A stretch of 21,207 nucleotides of DNA from JBFXDW01 sp050180745 (GCA_050180745.1 JBFXDW010000027.1:1-21207), one strand, 5' to 3'; counted from the first letter of the stretch, positions 1 to 6,261 are shown. Notes: generated by a model from the sequence alone, not told the origin. Numbers and translations are program-made.

Positions 1-344
1 GCCTTGATGGCTGTCACCTACGCCCCTTAGATGACGATGTTGCCCGTCATCGTCGTAAGATGAATTTCAGTGGTGTCGCGGTTATCACTTTAGTTATAGA
101 CCGTCATGGCGTAGCAGCAGATGATCCTCAAGTCACGTTGCTGGGGATTGATGATGAGAAAACATTGAAGAAACTACGTAATGCCCTTAGCGACGCAATT
201 TTGGATGAGATGGACCACATGCCGCGCTCTACCTTGCTTGATGATACGGCTATGCGTGAAACGGTTCGCCGTATCTCTCGTCGATACTTACGCCAAGAGC
301 AGGGCAAAAAGCCTATCGTTGAAGTACATTTGGTAAGAGTTTAG
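1..344 (+). CDS. rnj: Ribonuclease J, C-terminal part (5' end outside window)
   Basis: This open frame enters from the left edge (first whole codon at base 3) and stops with TAG at 342-344, giving about 113 codons. RNase J is a metallo-beta-lactamase/beta-CASP nuclease with endo- and 5'-3' exonuclease activity in RNA processing and decay. The part seen corresponds to the C-terminal region. It has a PLDDDVARHRRKMNFSG segment resembling the family's conserved linker before the final domain, then an alternating strand/helix domain with ITLVIDRHGV and VRRISRRYLRQEQGKKP. The catalytic beta-lactamase motifs lie upstream of the window, so the assignment rests on the tail alone. The methionine at base 60 is internal, not a start. 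The stop lies 2 bases from the stop of hypD on the other strand, with no room for a separate terminator. Confidence 0.8.
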   Translation, partial: LDGCHLRPLDDDVARHRRKMNFSGVAVITLVIDRHGVAADDPQVTLLGIDDEKTLKKLRNALSDAILDEMDHMPRSTLLDDTAMRETVRRISRRYLRQEQGKKPIVEVHLVRV

Positions 345-346
345 AC

Positions 347-1474
347 TCAGAACCGCCCATAACTATACCACGCCGCACACCCGCCTTCGCTTGACACCAT
401 ACAAGCCCCGATGGGGTTCTCTGGCGTGCACGCTTTACCAAACAAAGGACAGTCCGGCGGCCTTTTAGCGCCTCGCAGAATAGCGGGACACTGGCAGGCT
501 GGGTTTTCGCGCGCCTCACTGGGAAGCAAGGAAAATCTCTTTTCTGCATCAAACGCCGCATGCTCGTCATTCAAACGCAAAGCGCTATATGGAATAACGC
601 CAAGACCGCGCCATGAAAATTCATCACGTAATGTGAAGACCTCCTGCATCAGTCTTTGCGCTTTGACATTGCCGTCCTCTTTCACAGCACGACTATATTC
701 ATTTTCAACTTCCGCGCGGCCTTCATTGACTTGTCTGACCAACATCAAAATAGACTGCAAGACATCCAACGGCTCAAACCCAGCGATTACAATCGGCTTA
801 CCATATTCTTCTGGCGCAAGAGTATAAGGTTTTGTGCCTATAATCGCGCTGACATGAGACGGCCCCACAAAACCATCCAAAGGCGGAACATCGTCATTTT
901 CGTTTTTACTTGCCTCCAAAAGCCACCTCAACGCCGGAGGCGTCAACACATGATTACAAAATACAGAGAAATTCTTAAGCTCCAGCTCCGCTGCTTGCTT
1001 AACCATCACTGCTGTCGGAGGCGTTGTCGTTTCAAATCCAATCGCAAAGAAGACGATTTCTTTTTCAGGAGTCTCTTTAGCCAGCATCAGCGCATCATGA
1101 GGTGAAGTCACCATACGCACATCTGCACCTTCAGCTTTTGCCTTAAGAAGACTCAGCCGCTTCCCCCCTGGTACGCGCATCATATCGCCATAGGAGCATA
1201 AAATCACATTTTCTGTTTTTGCTAACGTGATCGCCGCATCAATTTTTTCCATCGGTAGCACACAAACCGGACAACCCGGCCCGTGTACCATGTGAATTTG
1301 TGAAGGCAACATAGCAGGAAGACCGAATCGATAAATCGCATGCGTATGACCGCCGCAGAATTCCATAAAGCGATAGGTACGATCTTGCACCTCATCCCGT
1401 ATCGCGGCAATCAGCTTTTGCGCCCGCGTCGAATCCCGAAATTCATCTATGTATTTCACGTCTTCCTGCTTCAT
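347..1474 (-). CDS. hypD: Hydrogenase maturation protein HypD
   Basis: HypD is the iron-sulfur scaffold on which, with HypC, the Fe(CN)2CO unit of [NiFe] hydrogenase is built in the cytoplasm. The 375-residue frame has the family's landmarks. FCGGHTHAIYRFGL and HGPGCPVCVLP lie in the N-terminal third. Later come FFAIGFETTTPPTA and VIAGFEPLDVLQ. The cysteine-rich C-terminal end (ACQCP, DCPLFGKACTP, GACMVSSEGGCAAWY) should carry the [4Fe-4S] cluster. The gene is the last of a minus-strand hyp operon and overlaps hypC by 32 bases if the ATG at 1474 is used. A GTG at 1459 (V-KYIDEF) is preceded by AGGA at close spacing and would match the usual HypD start (M-[KR]-[YF]-[VI]-DE-[FY]-R), giving a 17-base overlap. 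Identity is secure; the start is not. Confidence 0.96.
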   Translation of the reverse strand: MKQEDVKYIDEFRDSTRAQKLIAAIRDEVQDRTYRFMEFCGGHTHAIYRFGLPAMLPSQIHMVHGPGCPVCVLPMEKIDAAITLAKTENVILCSYGDMMRVPGGKRLSLLKAKAEGADVRMVTSPHDALMLAKETPEKEIVFFAIGFETTTPPTAVMVKQAAELELKNFSVFCNHVLTPPALRWLLEASKNENDDVPPLDGFVGPSHVSAIIGTKPYTLAPEEYGKPIVIAGFEPLDVLQSILMLVRQVNEGRAEVENEYSRAVKEDGNVKAQRLMQEVFTLRDEFSWRGLGVIPYSALRLNDEHAAFDAEKRFSLLPSEARENPACQCPAILRGAKRPPDCPLFGKACTPENPIGACMVSSEGGCAAWYSYGRF

Positions 1475-1682
1475 TCATCTCATCAATCAGTCGCAAAGTA
1501 TGCGCTGCCTCTTCTGGGTCCAGCTTAGACAGAGCATACCCAACATGCACGATGACATAGTCTCCAACAGCCACATCTTCTACTAAAGACAAAGAAATCT
1601 CTTGCTGCGCACCGCCAATCGACACAAGCGCACGCTCGTGATCCCGCAATTCTTTGATTTCTACTGGAATGGCTAAACACAT
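1443..1682 (-). CDS. hypC: Hydrogenase maturation chaperone HypC
   Basis: This 79-residue protein opens with MCLAIPVEI, the HypC/HupF signature. In that family Cys2 (after loss of the initiator Met) binds the iron centre and the hydrogenase large-subunit precursor. HypC forms the HypC-HypD complex for Fe(CN)2CO assembly and carries the cofactor to the large subunit. The rest (VSIGGAQQEISLSLVEDVAVGDYVIVHVGYALSKLDPEEA) fits the small OB-like fold, and the length is normal for the family. It lies 6 bases after the hypF stop and overlaps the start of hypD, so translational coupling with hypD is likely. Confidence 0.95.
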   Translation of the reverse strand: MCLAIPVEIKELRDHERALVSIGGAQQEISLSLVEDVAVGDYVIVHVGYALSKLDPEEAAHTLRLIDEMNEAGRREIHR

Positions 1683-1688
1683 GAGCGC

Positions 1689-2798
1689 CTACCTCTCGTC
1701 TTCGATCATCAATGCTGCCGCGTAAGCCTGTCCCAAAGCCAACCCCTCATCCCCTGCTGGCATGGAAAGAGGGCAAAGCGGCCGCAAACCCATAGCAATC
1801 ATTCCTTGATATAAATCATTATAGAGAATCCGATTTAAAAAACAGCCTCCTCCCAACGCCACTTGCGTCAGTCCTGTTTTTTGGACAGCCGCTTTGACCC
1901 ACGTCAAAATTGCCGCCGCGAACGATTTATGGAACAAAAGCGCACCTTCCTCTACACCCATATCTGTCAAACGCTCTAAGAGAGGACGCATATCAAGAAC
2001 CAAACGCTCCCCCTCCCGTATCACCCAGTCATTAACCGAAATGTCGGCCTCTTGCCTTGAAGCCGCAGCGATACGCTCAAGCTCCATCGGAGCCTCGCCA
2101 TCAAAGGTTGCCTCAAGTTTAACTCCAAGCAGCCCACACGCCGCATCAAAAAGCCGTCCCGCGCTTGTTGTCTCAGGCGCATTGAGCTGTTTTGACATGA
2201 GCATCGAAAGATGCTCAGACCCTTTAAAATCCGCATAGCGCGCAGCAATCTCTCTGCCGCGCCCCATTGAAAACAACGCCGCAGCGCCCATTCGCCATGG
2301 CTGCTGCGCCGCTAAATCGCCACCAGGTTGCTTCATAACCCGCAAATGGCCTAATCGCGTAAAGGAAGCTCCATCAACAGATAGAAGCTCACCGCCCCAC
2401 GCCTCGTTGTTTTCGCCAAGCCCAAATCCATCCAAGGCTAAACCCAGAACCGGCTCTTCCACATGGTTCTCTGCTTTCACGGAAGCCATATGTGCATGAT
2501 GATGCTGAACGCCTAATGATCTTAATTCGTGCTCAACAGCCCAACGAGAACAGAAGAAGTCAGGATGCCAATCATGCGCAAGCGCAATGGGCGGAATTTC
2601 TGCTTCCGCCAAAAGCGCATCCGCCGTTGCCTGAAAAGCACGAATAGACTCGCCATTATCCAAAGCGCCATGATCACGAGACACCCATGCTTCATCACCT
2701 TGGATTAAACAAAGCGCATTCTTTAAGTACGCACCCACTCCTAAAACAGGCGGCAATTCACGAGCCAGTTTAATTTTTGTCTTGATAAAATCGCTCAT
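1689..2798 (-). CDS. hypF: Short HypF: Kae1-like carbamoyltransferase half only
   Basis: HypF uses carbamoyl phosphate and ATP to make carbamoyl-adenylate and transfers the carbamoyl group to HypE, the source of the hydrogenase cyanide ligands. Full-length HypF is about 750 residues: acylphosphatase, zinc fingers, YrdC-like and Kae1-like domains. This protein has 369 residues and begins where the Kae1-like domain begins (LPPVLGVGAYLKN). It keeps the HHHAH metal-binding motif (VQHHHAHMAS), LALDGFGLG, a GG-x-FLN motif (GGGCFLNRIL) and a C-terminal PAGDEGLALGQA. The acylphosphatase, CxxC fingers and YrdC (carbamoyl-adenylate forming) parts are absent. The start is an ATGA overlap with the hypB stop (2795-2798), so it is not a mis-called internal start. 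Truncated HypF1 of Ralstonia eutropha is a known precedent for a C-terminal-only form. The missing YrdC activity may come from another protein. Confidence 0.9.
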   Translation of the reverse strand: MSDFIKTKIKLARELPPVLGVGAYLKNALCLIQGDEAWVSRDHGALDNGESIRAFQATADALLAEAEIPPIALAHDWHPDFFCSRWAVEHELRSLGVQHHHAHMASVKAENHVEEPVLGLALDGFGLGENNEAWGGELLSVDGASFTRLGHLRVMKQPGGDLAAQQPWRMGAAALFSMGRGREIAARYADFKGSEHLSMLMSKQLNAPETTSAGRLFDAACGLLGVKLEATFDGEAPMELERIAAASRQEADISVNDWVIREGERLVLDMRPLLERLTDMGVEEGALLFHKSFAAAILTWVKAAVQKTGLTQVALGGGCFLNRILYNDLYQGMIAMGLRPLCPLSMPAGDEGLALGQAYAAALMIEDER

Positions 2799-3586
2799 AC
2801 GGTAATCTGTGCCTCAATCCAAGACAACCATTCATCCATACCCTCCCCTGTTTGTGAGGAAAGTTTTATAATCTCAATGTCTGGGTTTATGTTACGCGCA
2901 AACCCTATGCAGCGCTCAACATCAAACGACACATGTGGCAAGAGATCCGTCTTGGTAATCACCATAAGCTTGGATGCAGCAAACATATCTGGATATTTGG
3001 CCGGTTTATCATCGCCTTCTGTGACAGATAAAAGAACCACTTTAGCCGCTTCCCCCAAATCATAAGAAGCTGGACAAACAAGATTGCCTACATTTTCGAT
3101 AAACAGAACATAACGATCAAGATCACCGCTGGGAATACCGATATCAATCAAAGCATGCGCGATCATATGGGCATCAAGATGACAGCCACGACCCGTATTA
3201 ATTTGTAAAGCGGGAGCCCCCGTTTCTTTGATCCGCGCCGCATCAAATTCTGTGCTTTGATCACCTTCAATAACAGCCCCCTTGAGGCGATCCGAAGAAA
3301 GCGTCTTTGTCAAAAGTGTTGTCTTGCCAGACCCAGGACTTGAAACGAGATTAAGTGGTAGGATTTTATGAGCCGCAAAAAGAGCACGGTTGCTAGCCGC
3401 GAGGCGATCATTTTCAGACAAAATGTTTTCTTCGACCTCAACCGCCCGCGAGCCAGAGGTACCCGCCGCATGAAGAGCGCCCAAAGGCCCCTTATGAGCT
3501 CTTTCGTGAGAGTGGCCATGACCATAATCGTGAGGATGATCATGATGATGGTGATGCTTGATATCACAGCCGCAATCTTGACACAT
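2795..3586 (-). CDS. hypB: Hydrogenase nickel-insertion GTPase HypB
   Basis: HypB is a SIMIBI-class GTPase that, with HypA, delivers nickel to the hydrogenase large subunit. From the ATG at 3586 the protein has 263 residues. It opens with the N-terminal metal motif CQDCGC, followed by a histidine-rich stretch (about residues 11-31) that probably stores nickel. The G domain has SSPGSGKTTLL (P-loop), EGDQSTEFDA, the metal-site region NVGNLVCPASYDLGE, and TKTDLLPH as the NKxD-type guanine motif. The open frame extends upstream to a TTG at 3601, but a GGAGG at 3595-3599 lies 8 bases before the ATG and inside that extension, so the ATG is the start. It is the first gene of the hyp operon, and its TGA overlaps the hypF ATG. 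Confidence 0.96.
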   Translation of the reverse strand: MCQDCGCDIKHHHHHDHPHDYGHGHSHERAHKGPLGALHAAGTSGSRAVEVEENILSENDRLAASNRALFAAHKILPLNLVSSPGSGKTTLLTKTLSSDRLKGAVIEGDQSTEFDAARIKETGAPALQINTGRGCHLDAHMIAHALIDIGIPSGDLDRYVLFIENVGNLVCPASYDLGEAAKVVLLSVTEGDDKPAKYPDMFAASKLMVITKTDLLPHVSFDVERCIGFARNINPDIEIIKLSSQTGEGMDEWLSWIEAQITV

Positions 3587-3594
3587 GGGATAAG

Positions 3595-3599
3595 CCTCC
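3595..3599 (-). promoter_or_regulatory. Ribosome binding site deciding the hypB start
   Basis: On the minus strand GGAGG stands 8 bases upstream of the ATG at 3586. It lies inside the TTG-initiated frame extension from 3601, which rules that extension out. The 199 bases between hypB and the tRNA gene show no clear sigma-70 or sigma-54 promoter for the hyp operon by eye. Confidence 0.75.
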
Positions 3600-3723
3600 A
3601 AGGAAATATTCTTTTATGGTTAAAGCGAAATCCGTGAAAAAGAAAGAATAATCAGCAAGAAAAGAGGATTTTAAGGGCTTATCCGCCCCTCATTGCATAC
3701 TTTCATAAAATACAAGAAAGCGT

Positions 3724-3750
3724 TTGCATTCTGACGATAATTCTTATAGG
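3724..3750 (+). promoter_or_regulatory. Possible promoter of tRNA-Arg
   Basis: TTGCAT (3724-3729) and TATAGG (3745-3750, or TTATAG one base earlier) could be -35 and -10 boxes. The spacing of 14-15 bases is shorter than ideal. The same TTATAG hexamer followed by a GC-rich discriminator is seen before tRNA-Leu in this window, which supports the -10 call. Transcription would then start about 30 bases upstream of the mature tRNA. Confidence 0.35.
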
Positions 3751-3757
3751 TTGCCCT

Positions 3758-3775
3758 CCTCGCCTTAGGGCGAGG
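3758..3775 (+). other. Hairpin in the tRNA-Arg 5' leader
   Basis: CCTCGCC (3758-3764) pairs perfectly with GGCGAGG (3769-3775) around a 4-base loop. It ends 10 bases before the mature tRNA 5' end. There is no T run after it, so it is not a convincing terminator. It may be a leader structure affecting processing, or chance. Confidence 0.4.
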
Positions 3776-3785
3776 TTAGTCATGG

Positions 3786-3862
3786 GCACCCGTAGCTCAA
3801 CTGGATAGAGCATCTGACTACGAATCAGAAGGCTAGGAGTTCGAATCTCTTCGGGTGCACCA
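3786..3862 (+). tRNA. tRNA-Arg (anticodon ACG)
   Basis: A complete 77-base cloverleaf. The acceptor GCACCCG (3786-3792) pairs with CGGGTGC (3852-3858), followed by A and an encoded CCA. The anticodon stem is TCTGA/TCAGA around loop CTACGAA, giving anticodon ACG. The T loop is TTCGAAT. ACG is normally deaminated to ICG and reads CGU, CGC and CGA. A rho-independent terminator follows directly, and the last 18 bases are repeated 198 bases downstream. Confidence 0.96.
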
Positions 3863-3875
3863 TCGAACAAAATAG

Positions 3876-3902
3876 GCCGCCCCCCTTGGGCGGCTTTTTT
3901 TT
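3876..3902 (+). terminator. Rho-independent terminator of tRNA-Arg
   Basis: GCCGCCC (3876-3882) pairs with GGGCGGC (3888-3894) around a 5-base loop, followed by eight Ts (3895-3902). It begins 14 bases after the tRNA CCA, so it ends the tRNA transcript. Confidence 0.93.
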
Positions 3903-3920
3903 GTTTGATAATATAATCGT

Positions 3921-3936
3921 AGAGGTTCGAACTCCT
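3921..3936 (-). repeat. Inverted copy of the tRNA-Arg T arm
   Basis: Read on the minus strand, this segment matches the tRNA-Arg T-arm bases 3835-3850 (AGGAGTTCGAATCTCT) at 15 of 16 positions; the only difference sits next to the TTCGAA core. It could be a relic of a second tRNA gene or of a recombination event. No full cloverleaf can be built around it on either strand. Confidence 0.6.
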
Positions 3937-4042
3937 AACAAAACAATAGGTGTTCGACAATTTGATTAACGAGCCAAACAAAGTGCAGGCGAGTTTAGCA
4001 AAGTGCCGCGCAGCAAGGGAGCATAGCGACCGCTGCGAGCAC

Positions 4043-4060
4043 ATCTCTTCGGGTGCACCA
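4043..4060 (+). repeat. Att-like direct repeat of the tRNA-Arg 3' end
   Basis: This is an exact 18-base copy (ATCTCTTCGGGTGCACCA) of the tRNA-Arg 3' end at 3845-3862, including the CCA. Identity stops sharply on both sides. Such a duplication is what a tRNA-integrating element leaves as an attachment-site repeat. The 180 bases between the copies hold no integrase or other gene, only the terminator, the inverted T-arm copy and GC-rich repeat-like sequence (about 3985-4040). No gene lies in 3863-4175. The stretch 4068-4120, after the copy, ends in another AATCTCTTC and may be a further degenerate repeat unit. Confidence 0.7.
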
Positions 4061-4175
4061 ACAAATATAAAGCATGCCGAAGGCACGGCGGTGAGCCACG
4101 AAGTAGCAAGCCAATCTCTTCACGTTACAAACGCAATATATGCACTAAATTATAGAGATGCATTCTAATATAATC

Positions 4176-4736
4176 TCACTGCAACCCATTATTACACCAA
4201 TGACTTCTAAGATTATACGTTCCTTCTATAGATGGGTTTATTACCTCAAACACTTCTATTGCATTACGCAAAAGCCTTCTTTGATCGCGTGTTCTTTCTT
4301 TCACAAAAAATGTTTTTGATAAATAACTCAAAAATTTAAAGTCATAACCCATGTTTTTTGGCGAATTCAGAACCTCTTTTTTGCATTGGCCTAATAAGTT
4401 AGCGACTCCTGCTGTTGGATCTTTGTCATTGTCTATAATGTCATTAACGCCCGTTAAAAGTCGTTCGAATACAACCATCATCTGGGTTGCTTTTTCGGCG
4501 ACATTTTTTGCATTTTGCATGCGCTTTTCATCAAAATCAGGATACGCTTCCTGAATCACATCCATGGCACTAACAAAAATTAGTTGATAAGCTTTGACAA
4601 ATCCAACTGTGTAACCAATTGATGGATATATGCTACAATCAGCATTTGATGGTAACTTGCGCGTGAGCGCTTCACCCTGTGCCCGCACTCGATCTGCTGT
4701 CTCTGTAAATTGATTTTTTTGAAGTTCTTTTGCCAT
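4176..4736 (-). CDS. Protein of unknown function (186 residues)
   Basis: I do not recognise this protein. It starts MAKELQKNQFTETADRVRAQGEALTRK and is soluble-looking, with no signal peptide or membrane helix. Much of it should be helical: a segment around IGYTVGFVKAYQLIFVSAMDVIQEAYPDF, then amphipathic stretches with KNVAEKATQMMVVFERLL and RRLLRNAIEVFEVINPS. It has three cysteines (SNADCS, GQCKKE, HWCNN) with no metal-site spacing. AGGA lies about 10 bases before the ATG. The gene is visibly AT-rich compared with its neighbours and lies next to the tRNA-Arg att-like repeat, so acquisition by transfer is plausible. The 227 bases upstream of it are AT-rich and show no gene. Confidence 0.6.
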   Translation of the reverse strand: MAKELQKNQFTETADRVRAQGEALTRKLPSNADCSIYPSIGYTVGFVKAYQLIFVSAMDVIQEAYPDFDEKRMQNAKNVAEKATQMMVVFERLLTGVNDIIDNDKDPTAGVANLLGQCKKEVLNSPKNMGYDFKFLSYLSKTFFVKERTRDQRRLLRNAIEVFEVINPSIEGTYNLRSHWCNNGLQ

Positions 4737-4963
4737 TTCACAGTCCTAATCTTATATAAAAACGTCTTACTATCTCTAACAAGAATCGGAAGGTTTGTTA
4801 ACTGGCCTTTTACTTTCATACGCCCCCAAAAATACTAAAATTTTAACCATGCCTACAGCAGATTAAGAAATATATACCTAAATTTCAAAGGAAAGCGTTT
4901 AGCCTTTTTGAGCTCGTCAGGATTTAAGAGCCTGTTCCCTTTGCTCTTCCTCGTTTTGGCTTA

Positions 4964-5320
4964 TCAAGACCCTGAAGCAAGCTTGCGCTTTTTCTTGACG
5001 TTATCAATCTCGTCGATCTGTTTTCTGAAAGAAAGAACGGCAAGCCTTTCCTCATCGCTCTCAAGATCATTAACATTAACATGCTTGGCCCAAACATAAA
5101 GAGCCCTACTGAGAACCCCTAACTGCCGCCCATAAGAGCCAACTTCAGACAAGATTTCTTTTTCCATGTCTGGATCTGTTGATTTGCCTTGCACATTGAT
5201 GAGCCCGTATTGGTTGCCCGTCATGCTGGCCAGAAATGTCAAGGGATTAATTGCTTGAGAAACATCTCCAGAAAAGGGCGAAGCAAACCCAAAAGGAAAA
5301 GAATTAGTTTTATCAGACAT
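4964..5320 (-). CDS. Small conserved-looking protein of unknown function
   Basis: From the ATG at 5320 this is a 118-residue soluble protein. The N-terminal part is rich in Phe, Pro, Ser and Gly (SFPFGFASPFSGD, then INPLTFLASMTGNQYGL). The rest is charged and helical (DPDMEKEILSEVGSYGRQLGVLSRAL, ending in a Lys-rich tail). A longer frame begins at an ATG at 5332, but GGAG at 5327-5330 overlaps that codon and sits 6 bases before the ATG at 5320, so the shorter form is preferred. The layout, a flexible start then a helical body, resembles granule- or membrane-associated small proteins such as phasins. That is only an impression and no family is assigned. Confidence 0.65.
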   Translation of the reverse strand: MSDKTNSFPFGFASPFSGDVSQAINPLTFLASMTGNQYGLINVQGKSTDPDMEKEILSEVGSYGRQLGVLSRALYVWAKHVNVNDLESDEERLAVLSFRKQIDEIDNVKKKRKLASGS

Positions 5321-5326
5321 GGCGCA

Positions 5327-5330
5327 CTCC
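5327..5330 (-). promoter_or_regulatory. Ribosome binding site setting the start at 5320
   Basis: GGAG on the minus strand lies 6 bases before the ATG at 5320 and overlaps the alternative ATG at 5332. It therefore favours the 118-residue protein over the 122-residue one. Confidence 0.6.
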
Positions 5331-5584
5331 ATTATGTTTTTCCGCAGACTGCTAATGCTGCACTATTTTTTCTTAAAAAAATGTAAGGTTCCCCCCTACG
5401 AACGTAAACAGAAGCTTTTTTTCGCTTTTGTTGCGGTGCGTTAGGCGAAAACGGTTTCAATTTTGAACTAAATTCATTCCGAAATGAACCGATTATCTTA
5501 TTGAAATTAAAGGATAAAGTAGCGTTTTTCTTCAAGAAATCTTAAAGGTTTTGCGCTATTATGGCAATAATAAGGCAATTTCAA

Positions 5585-5590
5585 AAGGAG
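5585..5590 (+). promoter_or_regulatory. Ribosome binding site of the Flp pilin gene
   Basis: AAGGAG ends 6 bases before the ATG at 5597. It touches the alternative ATG at 5591, which is therefore an unlikely start. Confidence 0.8.
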
Positions 5591-5596
5591 ATGGAC

Positions 5597-5758
5597 ATGC
5601 GTAAATTTCTAACCGATGAATCCGGTGCAACAGCTATCGAATACGGCTTGATTGCCTCATTGATTTCTGTAGCGATTGTAGGCGTCCTTGCGCTTCTAGG
5701 ACCAAAGCTTTCAGCTGTGTTCACAACGGTTTCAGACAACCTATCAACAGGAGAATAA
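5597..5758 (+). CDS. Flp-type (type IVb) pilin
   Basis: A 53-residue prepilin of the Flp/Fap family. The short basic leader MRKFLTDESG is followed by the processing motif G/ATAIEY (Glu at +5, Tyr at +6), cut in this family by a TadV/CpaA-type peptidase. A single hydrophobic helix (GLIASLISVAIVGVLALLG) and a short polar tail follow. Mature subunits polymerise into thin adhesive pili built by the Tad secretion machine. An ATG at 5591 is in frame, but AAGGAG at 5585-5590 abuts it and is 6 bases from the ATG at 5597, which is the better start. No tad/cpa assembly genes lie nearby. The gene stands alone with its own terminator, which fits a highly expressed monocistronic pilin. Confidence 0.92.
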   Translation: MRKFLTDESGATAIEYGLIASLISVAIVGVLALLGPKLSAVFTTVSDNLSTGE

Positions 5759-5787
5759 AGTCCTCACAGGTTGTAGAGATAGCCTCC

Positions 5788-5822
5788 GGAGCGGATGCAG
5801 TAATGCATCCGCTCCTTTTTTT
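5788..5822 (+). terminator. Rho-independent terminator after the Flp pilin gene
   Basis: A perfect 12-base-pair stem, GGAGCGGATGCA (5788-5799) with TGCATCCGCTCC (5804-5815), has a GTAA tetraloop and is followed by seven Ts. It is the strongest terminator in the window and isolates the pilin transcript from ihfA. Confidence 0.95.
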
Positions 5823-5927
5823 CCTCTATTTCCACCTCTATACTAGTCCTAACCCTTTGACGATTCGGATTAAATATATTACCCTGTGATTCGTGTCCTC
5901 ACCTTGAGAGTAGGAGTTCTCCTTCCC

Positions 5928-6260
5928 ATGTCTAATTCCACTATTACACGCGCGCATTTGTCTGAAGCCGTTTATCAAGAAGTTGGCTTGTCCCGCAATG
6001 ATTCCTCGCAGCTCGTTGACGTTGTGTTGGAGGAGATCAGCCAAGCTCTCGTACGTGGCGAAATGGTTAAGCTCTCCTCCTTTGGTAGCTTTCAGGTTCG
6101 AAGCAAAACAGAACGTGTAGGGCGTAACCCCAAGACAGGTGAGGAAGTGCCCATCTCACCACGGCGCGTTTTAGTCTTCCGCGCCAGCCATGTCTTGAAA
6201 GACAAAGTAAACAGAGCACAAAAGGCAACAACAACGTTGACAAAGCAAACGGACGCCTAA
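5928..6260 (+). CDS. ihfA: Integration host factor alpha subunit
   Basis: IHF alpha pairs with IHF beta to bind and sharply bend DNA in transcription, recombination and replication. The 110-residue protein fits the HU/IHF fold: helices ITRAHLSEAVYQEVGL and LVDVVLEEISQALVRGE, then VKLSSFGSFQVRSKTERVGRNPKTGEEVPI. The last part is the DNA-inserting beta arm with the RxGRNPKTG...P signature. It ends with a helix (FRASHVLKDKVN) and a short polar tail. The frame runs upstream to a GTG at 5886. The ATG at 5928, with AGGAG at 5912-5916, gives the normal IhfA N-terminus (MSNSTITRAHL). The MerR-type gene follows after 1 base. The alpha rather than beta assignment rests on this partner and on the N-terminus. 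Confidence 0.92.
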   Translation: MSNSTITRAHLSEAVYQEVGLSRNDSSQLVDVVLEEISQALVRGEMVKLSSFGSFQVRSKTERVGRNPKTGEEVPISPRRVLVFRASHVLKDKVNRAQKATTTLTKQTDA

Positions 6261-6261
6261 C

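Noticed and set aside
411..1105. Long plus-strand frames opposite hypD
   Set aside because: They are shadows of a clearly identified gene on the other strand and show no domain sense.
3758..3775. Terminator for an upstream plus-strand transcript
   Set aside because: The stem is good but no T run follows, and no plus-strand gene lies upstream; kept only as a leader hairpin.
3703..4086. A 127-codon open frame on the minus strand across the tRNA-Arg gene, its terminator and the att-like copy
   Set aside because: It is translation of the tRNA and repeats (the GAPEEIRTPS-type peptide is a common product of antisense tRNA reading). There is no ribosome binding site or codon signal.
4926..4948. 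Terminator of the 118-residue gene (AAGAGC/GCTCTT stem)
   Set aside because: The stem has only six pairs with an 11-base loop and lacks a T run on the minus strand.
5332..5535. A 67-codon frame on the minus strand upstream of the 118-residue protein
   Set aside because: It has Lys/Phe/Asn-rich composition typical of AT-rich spacer, no recognised family and no convincing ribosome binding site. It may be non-coding upstream DNA.
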